64,000 bases of DNA from Gracilaria domingensis (Eukaryota; Rhodophyta; Florideophyceae; Gracilariales; Gracilariaceae), in NCBI GenBank assembly GCA_022539475.1, contig VCMS01000259.1:63688-127687 (forward strand), in the 5' to 3' direction. Below, piece by piece: positions 56,331-64,000 of the stretch. The notes beneath the pieces are model-generated. The model was not told where the DNA came from. It made no database searches and was given only the letters and a program-made list of their open reading frames with translations. The position numbers and the translations under genes are program-made. Positions within the stretch are counted from its first letter, which is position 1; every line of letters begins with the position of its first letter.

Positions 56331-56610
56331 CGTGCGGTTGGCGTGTTGGAGGGGGATCGCGGTTGTAAACTGGCTATTGAAGTTTGAGAGCAATACATTC
56401 GTAAACATATATGGTTCGCTTTTTGCCGTTTTGCAGCTGTTCTTGTTTGTGAGCAATGGCGCGCTGCGCAGAGGTTGCAGTGAGTTGAGGTTTGTTTCGA
56501 AGCTTTGTAGTATAGTGTGGGGGGGGGGTGGCTGAATACGATGATGACGTAACAGGGCAGAGAAAAGAACGAAAGAAACGTGTATGTGCAAATTACTTAT
56601 AAGTTGTTTG

Positions 56611-57411
56611 TTAACACGAGCAACTCTCTGCATACGACGAAGCGGTGTTCTCAGCCGACGGTCTGATATTGGCGGCTGCAGAGCTGTCCGACGTGCATAA
56701 TTGAGGCGTCTCTAATATCTTTCGCAGCAGTTCTTCGAAAGTTTGTTGTACACCGGTGGCGGTCTTGGCGCTGGATTCGACGAAGAGGGTGCTTTGTTGA
56801 CGAGCGAATTCTAAACCTTCTTCTCGAGACACCTGTCTTTGTTCGATGTCGACCTTGTTTCCAACGACCATCTTGACGGCGGCTGGTCTGGTACTATACA
56901 TTGCTACTTCTTTGAGCCATACTTCTTTAAGTGCTTCGAACGTCTCGCGCTTCGAGACGTCGTATACTAGGATCACTCCGTGGGCTCCTCGCTGTTGGTG
57001 GATGGGTGTTGTTTTTGGTTTAAAGAATGTGTTAGCGCTGCTTGGCGGTAGATGCACGAGTAAAAAAACAGATGGTTTACTTACGTAATAGGCACTGGTG
57101 AGCGTTCGAAAGCGTTCTTGGCCGGCACTACAGATCGGACGCAAGCACAAGCGAGGAGAGCGAGGGGTGTCAGAAGCCACGCAAGCAACATCGCAAGCAG
57201 GCTGCAAATCGAAGAAGATGAGAGCGTACGTATCCCAAATAGTCATCTTTACGCGGCGATGGTCCACCTTGAACGCCTTGACCTTGAAATCGACGCCAAT
57301 GGTAGGCTGCATCGGTTCAAACACATCGTCGGTGAATCGCAACAAAATGCTAGACTTTCCAACGCCACTGTCACCCACCAGGAGAATCTTGAAGGTCTCA
57401 TCGAACTCCAT
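56611..57411 (-). CDS. Rab18/RabC-type small GTPase, three exons
   Basis: Membrane-traffic GTPase. Exons 57411-57230, 57127-57085 and 56991-56611, 201 aa. P-loop GDSGVGKSS, effector [31 protein letters not shown] rebuilt across both introns, NKVD and SAK nucleotide motifs. KILETPQL is typical of Rab18/RabC. It ends Cys-Ser-Cys, a CXC double-prenylation signal. Introns are 102 nt (GTACGC...CTGTAG) and 93 nt (GTAAGT...CAACAG); both are multiples of three and stop-free. ATG 57411 starts [13 protein letters not shown]. Divergent from the 57718 gene across 306 bp containing TTGGGCGCCCAA (57597-57608). Confidence 0.93.
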   Translation of the reverse strand: MEFDETFKILLVGDSGVGKSSILLRFTDDVFEPMQPTIGVDFKVKAFKVDHRRVKMTIWDTYALIFFDLQPACDVACVASDTPRSPRLCLRPICSAGQERFRTLTSAYYVSKPSVFLLVHLPPSSANTFFKPKTTPIHQQRGAHGVILVYDVSKRETFEALKEVWLKEVAMYSTRPAAVKMVVGNKVDIEQRQVSREEGLEFARQQSTLFVESSAKTATGVQQTFEELLRKILETPQLCTSDSSAAANIRPSAENTASSYAESCSC

Positions 57412-57717
57412 GGTGCCGGGAACGAAGCGGCGGGCTGGAGCGGGGGGCGTGCCGCGCACGGCTGGAAGGCGCGACTGGACAGGCTCGACGCAACGACGAT
57501 GGGCGAGCGGTTGCTACGGCGATGGGGAGGGAGAAATGCGCGCTGCTGTTGACTAGTGACGGTCCGTTTTGCGCTTGTTGCTGTGGTGACTGTTGATTGG
57601 GCGCCCAACCACACGTCGCCACTTGCCGCGCCGTAACGGGCGCGCCAATTATTTGGCCACCCGTCCATTGCCCGCCCGCGCCGCTGCGCCGCCGCGCCGG
57701 ACACCACGCCGCGAGCA

Positions 57718-58338
57718 ATGCCGCCCGCCGCGCTCGGCGGCGACCAAGATGCGTCGTCCTCCTCCGACGACGGCTTCGAGGTGAAGGCCGTCACCACCGC
57801 CGACGGCGTCCGTCTCCCCAAGCCTCCATCGCCCGCCGCGCGCCACGACTCCATACGCGCGCTCACGCCGTACGACGACGCCTCGTCGTCCTCCTCCTCC
57901 GCCGTCCAATCGAGTCCCGCCTCCAGGCCCGTCAAGAAGCGCGTGCGTTTCGCAGAACCCGCCAGCCCGCGGAAGCGCGCGCGAACCAGCTCGCCGGGCG
58001 CGCAGATTGCTGAGGGCGAACGGGCAGACGAGGAGGCTGTGTTGATGGCGGAGCTGGCCCGCTTTGAGGCGCGCGTGGAGGCGATTGATCGAGATCAAGA
58101 AGCAGTCACACAGGACTTGCTGGACGCGGGCGACTACTACGAACAGCTTGCTCAGCGTCAGTTGGAACAGCGTGTCGCTAGCTTGCGGGGCCGGCTGCGA
58201 GAAAAGAGCGACGTGGAAAGCGCTGCGGCTGAACAGCAGCTGACAAACATGCACGTTGAGCAACGACGGCGCGACGGCGGCGAATTGAGCGACGACGAGA
58301 TTGAGATCAAGTGCGTGTTGCGGGAACACAAGGTGTAA
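57718..58338 (+). CDS. Coiled-coil protein with PP1-docking motif
   Basis: 206 aa, family not recognised. Ser/Asp-rich N terminus. A KKRVRF motif at about residues 72-77 fits the R/K-x-V-x-F docking site of protein phosphatase 1. It is followed by basic SPRKRAR, a possible nuclear signal and phosphosite cluster. Residues about 100-185 form a coiled coil (ARFEARVEAIDRDQEAV, EQLAQRQLEQRVASL). A nuclear PP1 regulator is a reasonable inference, not shown. The 3' end is 46 bp from the convergent SGNH-like gene. Confidence 0.72.
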   Translation: MPPAALGGDQDASSSSDDGFEVKAVTTADGVRLPKPPSPAARHDSIRALTPYDDASSSSSSAVQSSPASRPVKKRVRFAEPASPRKRARTSSPGAQIAEGERADEEAVLMAELARFEARVEAIDRDQEAVTQDLLDAGDYYEQLAQRQLEQRVASLRGRLREKSDVESAAAEQQLTNMHVEQRRRDGGELSDDEIEIKCVLREHKV

Positions 58339-58384
58339 ACGTGAATAAGCAGCATTTATGAGCACACAAACGAGTTAACAGTAT

Positions 58385-59188
58385 CTACATGGCAATTTTG
58401 TCCTTCCAGTACGACCATTCCACGCGCTTTGCGGCCAGTATAAGCTGCTCATAAACGTCTCGTGAAAACAGACGGTAGCCATTGCCGTTGAACATGAAGA
58501 AGTCGCTGTATTGCGAGCTGGTATGAACGCCCATGCACGTTGTCTTGGACGTATCCACATCACACGTGACGGAGATTCGCGACGGCTTCACTTCTTCAGC
58601 CACCTCCTTGATCAGTCGCTTCAGCTTTTCGTTGGCGGCTGTGACCACTGCATACCGTTCGTCCTTGTGCGAGTAGAAGTTTGGCAACGTTGCGACCACC
58701 ACATGCTTGCCTAGCAGTGCAACAGCTCTCGCGATGTCGGCAATATGATTAGGAAGTTGCGCATCATTTACATCGTCGTGCATGCCGAACAACAACACCA
58801 CGACGCTAGCGTCCGTAAACATGCTCTTCTTGATGACCCGATGAAACAGCGTAGTCCGCTGCTCAGAAACCGGAAGCCAATCGGTAGCGTTGGTGAAAAT
58901 GCGTCCGAAAGTCAACACGCTCCACACCATGCGTAAACCCGACTGCTCTCTCTCCTTGCGTATGAGCGCGTTCAACCTGGAACACAAGCCAGTATGCCCA
59001 AACGAGTCGCCAATTCCCTCCGCCGTACCATCACCCAGCAGCAGCACAGTGCGATGAAACTCCTTCTTCACCGGCGTGGTGCGGTACTCTATGGTCTGCG
59101 AGATGAAGAGCAGTACGCGGTGCAGCGCGATGCGCACGTAGAGCAGGAGCGTGGAGAGCAGGTTGGCGGCGCTGGCGAGCAGACTCAT
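58385..59188 (-). CDS. SGNH-hydrolase-like membrane protein with lost catalytic residues
   Basis: 267 aa. N-terminal hydrophobic stretch (residues 3-30, LLASAANLLSTLLLYVRIAL) anchors it. Then an SGNH/GDSL-type fold: block I VLLLGDGTAEGIGDS, where Ser of GDS is Gly; block III LLFGMHDDVND, where the usual Asn appears as Asp; and a final FNGNGYRLF, where Asp-x-x-His would be expected but no His is present. If the alignment is right this is a non-catalytic relative. The start ATG 59188 is 11 bp after a run of nine C in the sense strand. Divergent from the sterol reductase across 323 bp. Confidence 0.65.
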   Translation of the reverse strand: MSLLASAANLLSTLLLYVRIALHRVLLFISQTIEYRTTPVKKEFHRTVLLLGDGTAEGIGDSFGHTGLCSRLNALIRKEREQSGLRMVWSVLTFGRIFTNATDWLPVSEQRTTLFHRVIKKSMFTDASVVVLLFGMHDDVNDAQLPNHIADIARAVALLGKHVVVATLPNFYSHKDERYAVVTAANEKLKRLIKEVAEEVKPSRISVTCDVDTSKTTCMGVHTSSQYSDFFMFNGNGYRLFSRDVYEQLILAAKRVEWSYWKDKIAM

Positions 59189-59511
59189 GGCGGCGGACGG
59201 GGGGGGGGCGGCGACGACGCGAAGGCGGAGGCGGATGTGACTGCGTGGGCGGGAGGCTGTTTAAATCTGCGCGGGAGGATGCGGCGATTGATGGTTCTCA
59301 GCGCTGCGCCAGACGCGCCGTTTGAACGCAGCCACTCAAACGCCGTTGAAGAAACGAGTGGCGCTTGCGCATTTTACACGAATTAGATGCCTCCGTAAAC
59401 TGGCGCACTTGATCCGCGCCTGGCCCTGACTTGTAGTGCGCTTGAGCTCAAGAGCTCGCTCCCCGAGGTAACAAGTTTGGCAATCGCGCCCATCGTCATT
59501 CGTTCATCGTC

Positions 59512-60742
59512 ATGCGCTGGTCGCACGGTTACCTCCTTCTCTGCGCGAGCGCCGCGCTCCTTTTAGCGCGCGACTTCGTCCCATTGCTGCCGTCACTAAA
59601 TCTCTCGTTCCCACCGGCGCATATCTACGTCGCCTTATTGTCCTATATTGTTTCGCTCGCCATTCTAGGCGCTTTTCTGCCAGGGAAGATCCAGTTGGGC
59701 TCGCCGCTCGCGGATGGTTCGCGGCTGGAATATAAGTGTAATGGACTGCTTGTCACAGGCGTTGTCGTCACTATGCTCGCCTTTTCTGTGTGGAATGGTT
59801 ACTTTAAGGCCACTTGGGTAGCTGATCACTATGCTCAGTTGTTTGTTGCTGCCAATGTGTTTGCGTTCGTGTTGAGTGCGTATCTGTTCGTCAAGGGCAG
59901 ATTGTCCAGACCGCCAAATTGGCTCAAACCTCGCTCCGTGCTTTCGGATTTCGTCATGGGTTCCGAGTTGAATCCGTTCTTGTTTGGTGTGAATCTCAAG
60001 TTCTTCTCGTATCGACCTTCCATGTGTGGCTGGTTGATTGTCAATCTCTCGTTTGTCGCAAAGCAATATGACACGCTGGGCTTCATCACCGGTAGGATGA
60101 TGCTGTATCAAGTCACCACTGCTTGGTACATATGGGACTACTTTGTGCATGAGACCAAGATTGTTTCCACTTGGGATATTATTGCCGAGCATTTTGGGCT
60201 CATGCTTGTGTGGGGAGATTACGTCTTCATTGTATTCGCGTTCAGGTACGTTCACAAACATGACAACCGTGCAATAACAACGTCTTCTAACAACACGTCA
60301 CGAAACACAGCGTACAGAACTTCTTCCTGTTGAACGACACAAGGCCGTTGTCATACGAGACTGTGATTGTAATCCTGATAACATTCAGCACAGGATTCGC
60401 CATCTTCCGCGGAGCCAACTCGCAAAAGCACCAGTTCAAGACAAATCGCAGCGCGCTAATCTGGGGCAAGGCGCCCATAACGGTCGGCGGCAAACTGCTG
60501 GCGTCTGGTTTCTGGGAATTGCTCGCCACCTCAACTACACGGGCGATTTACTGCTGGCCATGTCGTTCTGCATTCCGTGCGGATGTTGCTCTTCCTTACC
60601 CTATTTTTACTTTGTTTACCTGCTGCTTCTGACGGTCCATCGCGGAAAACGCGATGACGAAAGATGTTCGCACAAGTACAAGTCACTGTGGGATGACTAT
60701 TGTAGACTGGTTCCATATCGAATGGTGCCATTCGTGTACTAA
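59512..60742 (+). CDS. Sterol C14-reductase (FACKEL/ERG24 type), one intron, one frameshift
   Basis: ER membrane enzyme that reduces the C14 double bond in sterol synthesis. Exon 1 59512-60245, intron 60246-60310 (65 nt, GTACGT...CACAG), exon 2 60311-60742, about 388 aa. Family marks: LPGKIQLGSPLADG, YKCNG, GSELNPFLFGVNLKFF, STWDIIAEHFGLMLVWGDYVF, then HLNYTGDLLL, PYFY, CSHKYKSLWDDYCRLVPYR. Multiple membrane spans. In exon 2 the frame shifts at a GGG run (60514-60516): one extra G would give the conserved GIARHLNYTGD. This may be a sequencing error or a real lesion. DHCR7 is less likely from the STWDIIAE block. Confidence 0.85.
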
Positions 60743-60810
60743 CGCACGCTCAGTTGTATGCGAGGCAGCACATAGATTAATGCAGAACGCAAAAGTGCAT
60801 GTTTGGCTTT

Positions 60811-61545
60811 TTAAGTAGGTGGTGAAGGTTTGTCGTCGCCGTCTTTGTCGCCGCTGCCGTCAGCGCGCTTTGGGGGAGACTCGTCATCAGTGGCGTCCCA
60901 CATGCGCTTCAGCATATCAAGCGAGTCGGGATTAGGCGGCGCATCACGCTCCGCGTCGCCCTTATCCATGACAGCGGTGGCACTATCGGCGGCGTCAGCG
61001 CCAGCGTCGGCGTCCTCGCCCTCGCCCTCATTCTCAGCGCGGCGCCCCTCCTCACCCAACCTCTCCCGCAAACTGGCCAGCAAATCCTCATCATCCATAG
61101 CATCCTCATCCTCCTCCACATCCATAAACTCCTGCCTGAGCTTCTCCAACCTCTCCACCTCCTCCCTTATCCGAACCTCCTCCAGCTCGTCATCGCGCCT
61201 ATTCTGCTTCCACGCCCACACGCCCAGCGCGGCAAACGTGCCCGCCGTGAGCGCCAGCGAGAACGCCCTCTCCTTCGAATCCAGCTCGGCGCGGCCGTCA
61301 TACCTCAGCTCCTTGGCGTGCACGCCGCTCACCGGCCCGCCAAACGCGACCCGCCGCGCCGCAAACGGGTTGAACGCGGCCACGGACATCAAGGCCGCGG
61401 CCACGGCCGCCACGCGGCGCGGCGCGCCGGCGCGCCGGCGCGGCGGCGGCGCGGCCTGGCAGGTGAAGCGCGGCGCGGCGGCGAGCGGGCGGCGCGGCGG
61501 GCGGCTGGCCAACGGCGCGCCCACAAACGCCACGGTAGCGTGCAT
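60811..61545 (-). CDS. Putative plastid membrane protein, coiled-coil and acidic tail
   Basis: 244 aa, family not recognised. ATG 61545 starts MHATVAFVGAPLASRPPRRPL, a plastid-type presequence with Phe near the N terminus. A twin-Arg plus hydrophobic segment (RRVAAVAAALMSVAAF) could be a second targeting signal. One membrane span, ERAFSLALTAGTFAALGVWAW, then a coiled coil (ELEEVRIREEVERLEKLRQEFM) and an acidic Asp/Glu/Ala-rich C terminus. Convergent with the sterol reductase (68 bp) and divergent from RibD (287 bp). Confidence 0.65.
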   Translation of the reverse strand: MHATVAFVGAPLASRPPRRPLAAAPRFTCQAAPPPRRRAGAPRRVAAVAAALMSVAAFNPFAARRVAFGGPVSGVHAKELRYDGRAELDSKERAFSLALTAGTFAALGVWAWKQNRRDDELEEVRIREEVERLEKLRQEFMDVEEDEDAMDDEDLLASLRERLGEEGRRAENEGEGEDADAGADAADSATAVMDKGDAERDAPPNPDSLDMLKRMWDATDDESPPKRADGSGDKDGDDKPSPPT

Positions 61546-61832
61546 GGCGGGGCAGCAGCAGTAACGGCGGCGCCGATCCGGCTCTCTCGCGCAACGCTGC
61601 TCTCGCGGCCGCCTTGTCGCGCCGCGCGCCCGCGCCGCAGCCGCAGCTCCGCCGCGCCCGCGGCGCGCGCGCGATTTGGGCGCGAGGTGGCTGCCGCCGT
61701 TGCCTGCCAACGCGCGATCTCCATCGCCGCGCTGACAGCGCCTTACAGACGCCGCCTGTCGGCGCGCCGCCTCCCGTCCGCTTCGCCGCAGCGCTCCGCC
61801 GCTCCGCGCCCCCCCGCCGCGCCATCGCCGCC

Positions 61833-63131
61833 ATGATCACGGCCGCGGCCACGGCCGCCATGGGCGCCGCGCCGCCCGCCTTCCTGCCGCCGCTGCCGCT
61901 TCTCCGCCCCGCTGCCCGATCGCCCGCCCGCTCCCCGTCGCTCCCGGCGCGTCATCCGCCCCGCCCGCGCGTGGCCGCCACCGCCGCCGCCGTCCCCAAT
62001 GCAGCCACAGACGCGCAGCACATGCGCCGTGCCGTCGACCTGGCACGCCTCGCAGAGGGTCAGACGCGTCCCAACCCGCCCGTCGGCTGCGTCATCACCT
62101 CCGCCTCCGGCGAACGTGTACTGGGAGAAGGCTATCATCAACGCGCAGGCTACGCGCATGCAGAGGTGAACGCTTTACAAGACGCCCGCCGCAAGGGTAA
62201 CGACGTCGCGGGTGCGACGGCGTACGTATCTCTAGAGCCGTGTAACCACTACGGCAGAACCCCGCCGTGCTCCGTGGCGCTCGTTAAGGCGCGCGTGGCG
62301 CGCGTCGTCGTCGGCATGATTGATCCGGATCCGCGCACGGCCGGCAACGGCGTTCAAACGCTTCGAAGCGCCGGAATAAGCGTTTCGGTCGGTGTCGAGG
62401 GTCAGTTATGTCAACGCCTCAACGACGGCTTTGTCCACCGAGTCGTCAAACGCCGTCCATTCGGCATTCTCAAATACGCCATGACGCTGGATGGCAAAAT
62501 TGCCGCGTCTGACGGCAGCTCCAAGTGGGTCACGGGTAGCGACGCCCGACAACGCGTGCAGCAAATTCGACGCAGCGTCGACGCCATCATAGTTGGCGGT
62601 CAAACCGTGCGAAAAGACGACCCCAGACTCACCGTTCGCGACGGCCGATGCTTGGACGCCTACGGCCTTGAGCAATTATCGCCTATCCGTGTCGTCATGA
62701 CAAGGGATTTACAACTCCCTGCTGACGCCAGGCTGTGGAATGACTTGCAGCGCACTCCGACCATAGTGCTTGCTGATGCATCACACGGCCGGCCAGCTTT
62801 CGCAAGTGAGCTCATCGCGCGAGGCGTTCAACTTGAGCAGGTACCAGGTCTTTCGCCAGATGATGCTATGGCGTATCTATACGAGCAGTCGTGTCTCAGC
62901 GTGTTATGGGAGTGTGGTGGAAATCTTGCCGGTCAAGCGGTTCGTGACGGTGCTGTGCAGAAAGTGTACGCATTCATAGCGCCAAAAATAGTCGGCGGGT
63001 CTCATTCGCCCACACCGTTGGCTAACCCGCCAGTCGCGCAAGCTATGAACAAAGCAATTTCTCTTGAGCATACGGCCTTCGATGTGTACGAAAACGGTGA
63101 TGTGCTCCTGTCGGGATACTTGAAGAAATAG
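61833..63131 (+). CDS. RIBD: Riboflavin biosynthesis deaminase/reductase, plastid
   Basis: Acts on the pyrimidine intermediates after GTP cyclohydrolase II. 432 aa. ATG 61833 (CCGCCATGATC) opens a Pro/Ala/Arg-rich plastid presequence. Deaminase domain: zinc site His-Ala-Glu in YAHAEVNAL and two Cys in EPCNHYGRTPPC, plus TRPNPPVGCV, all intact. Reductase domain: KYAMTLDGKIA, DAIIVGGQTVRKDDPRL and LWECGGNLAGQ, also well kept. Land plants divide these activities between PyrD and PyrR proteins each with one degenerate domain; here both look usable. No intron. Seven C lie 20 bp before the start. Confidence 0.93.
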   Translation: MITAAATAAMGAAPPAFLPPLPLLRPAARSPARSPSLPARHPPRPRVAATAAAVPNAATDAQHMRRAVDLARLAEGQTRPNPPVGCVITSASGERVLGEGYHQRAGYAHAEVNALQDARRKGNDVAGATAYVSLEPCNHYGRTPPCSVALVKARVARVVVGMIDPDPRTAGNGVQTLRSAGISVSVGVEGQLCQRLNDGFVHRVVKRRPFGILKYAMTLDGKIAASDGSSKWVTGSDARQRVQQIRRSVDAIIVGGQTVRKDDPRLTVRDGRCLDAYGLEQLSPIRVVMTRDLQLPADARLWNDLQRTPTIVLADASHGRPAFASELIARGVQLEQVPGLSPDDAMAYLYEQSCLSVLWECGGNLAGQAVRDGAVQKVYAFIAPKIVGGSHSPTPLANPPVAQAMNKAISLEHTAFDVYENGDVLLSGYLKK

Positions 63132-63458
63132 AGCATATGCGATGCAAACAATGACTAGAGTCAGCTTAGTTACATGGGCCCACATCACATCGCTTGCGTG
63201 GTCCTCCTCGGATAGTGAAAGGCCCACGAAGGAAGCATGTTATGTGGCGATGACACAGTTCAGAATGCCAAAAATGATGTCTAGGATGGGTGCATAGGCG
63301 ACGCGGAGGTGGGTGAGCGAGGCAAGGGGAGGGGGGGGGAGGGGGGGGGGGGGTGGTTAAGTAGCGCCGTTAGCATATCTTGTATTGCACAGCTTAAGTG
63401 GTTGCCTGCAACACGTCAACAAGCTGTGACTGACCTATGATACAAATCACGGTGCGCA
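63132..63458. other. Intergenic region between RIBD and RMND5 gene
   Basis: Convergent 3' ends. Contains G-runs broken by single A at 63329-63354, a candidate G-quadruplex. No coding. Confidence 0.6.
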
Positions 63459-64000
63459 TCAAAAGTGAATCTCATGGCACTCCTTCGCATTCTGTTCCAT
63501 TGGGCAATACGGACATTTGAATCTCGGGCTTCCTCGTGGGAGTCGAGTTATGGTCTGTTTGCACAAAACGTGACCGCACGGCAGCATCATGGGCACATTG
63601 TTTCCCTCATAAGCCTCTTCCTTAGAAACGGGGCAGGTGAAGATGGAATGGAATTGACAGTTTCGGCCAATGTCGACTTCCACCGGTAATGCGTCATCCA
63701 TGCCCAGTTCCTGAAGATTCGGAGCCACCCTTGAGGCTTTGAGCAACATCGGAATGGCCTTAGAGCCGCAGTGTACGACTGTGACGAGCAGTGAATCGCG
63801 AGGTAAACCCTGGGCACGACAATACTCGCGTGAAAGAGAGCGTTCGATATCCTCCTTGTGCGAAGGCGACACCAACGCCTTGTACGGCGATTTGGATAGC
63901 GACGGCGCATAGAGCAGGCAGGTCATGAGCTTCTGCACGCTGACAATGTGATCTTGAAAATTACAGAAATGACGCTGTGCGTATTGCAGTGCCTCGGCAC
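63459..64000 (-). CDS. RMND5/GID2 E3 ubiquitin ligase subunit, C-terminal part
   Basis: Subunit of the GID/CTLH ubiquitin ligase that supplies its RING-like domain. The gene runs off the right edge; about 180 codons are visible. Reading in from 63998: the end of the CRA region (ALQYAQRHFCNF, then VQKLMTCLLYA), a linker, then the atypical RING: IFTCPVSKEEA, MMLPCGHVLCKQTITRLPRG and FKCPYCPMEQN, ending IHF. The RING has fewer zinc ligands than classical RINGs, as normal in RMND5. No intron is seen in this part. Confidence 0.93.
   Translation of the reverse strand, partial: AEALQYAQRHFCNFQDHIVSVQKLMTCLLYAPSLSKSPYKALVSPSHKEDIERSLSREYCRAQGLPRDSLLVTVVHCGSKAIPMLLKASRVAPNLQELGMDDALPVEVDIGRNCQFHSIFTCPVSKEEAYEGNNVPMMLPCGHVLCKQTITRLPRGSPRFKCPYCPMEQNAKECHEIHF

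Noticed and set aside
54588-56633. 681-codon ORF on the minus strand
   Set aside because: Exact antisense of SQD1; open because of codon bias, no family resemblance.
1-64000. CRISPR arrays, tRNA or rRNA genes
   Set aside because: No regularly spaced repeats and no cloverleaf or rRNA-like sequence noticed on reading.

Overview
The window looks like nuclear DNA of a photosynthetic eukaryote, most likely a red alga. The right end carries a plastid-targeted sulfolipid synthase (SQD1) whose presequence begins M-A-F-V, the N-terminal Phe signature of red algal and glaucophyte transit peptides. It also carries PDX2, riboflavin RibD, a FACKEL/ERG24 sterol reductase, PCNA and a Rab18-type GTPase. These genes are tightly packed, with few and short (65-102 nt) introns. 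Genus cannot be proven from the sequence; a florideophyte such as Chondrus would fit.

Layout. (1) 1-9047: element A, a Ty3/gypsy chromovirus on the minus strand, cut by the left window edge, with a 985-bp 5' LTR (8063-9047), an intact gag and a pol broken by stops. (2) 9048-10974: unassigned, one unknown ORF. (3) 10975-about 12786: decayed PIF/Harbinger copy H1. (4) 12790-13300: LINE endonuclease fragment; 13652-16338: dead hAT transposase; 16339-18539: unassigned; 18540-22010: LINE with endonuclease end, reverse transcriptase and RNase H. (5) 22219-22918: Harbinger fragment H3, head-to-head with (6) H2, a second Harbinger whose ends lie at 22922 and 47764 because two LTR elements sit inside it: element C (23248-32595, perfect 5-bp target duplication gcgaa) and element B (33206-46249, near-perfect duplication accac/atcac). 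A solo LTR (44950-45728, duplication acaaa) sits inside B's 5' LTR. (7) 48751-64000: a gene island with no recognised transposon, 13 genes in about 15 kb.

Gene island, left to right: ELMO-domain protein (-), PCNA (-), putative myristoylated Ala/Pro-rich protein (+), PDX2 glutaminase (+), ankyrin protein (-), small putative organellar protein (+), SQD1 (+), Rab18/RabC GTPase (-), PP1-docking coiled-coil protein (+), SGNH-like protein with lost catalytic residues (-), sterol C14-reductase with one apparent frameshift (+), plastid membrane protein (-), RibD (+), and the RING end of an RMND5/GID2 ubiquitin ligase (-, runs off the right edge). Many neighbours are convergent or divergent with gaps of 0-600 bp. 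PCNA has a consensus E2F-type site about 200 bp upstream.

Most unusual: element B carries, between pol and its 3' LTR, a long ORF on the opposite strand (34259-36118) with its own TATA-like box and no recognisable family. Elements A and B also show retrovirus-style -1 frameshift heptamers exactly at the gag stop, and B has a second copy of its polypurine tract inside pol.
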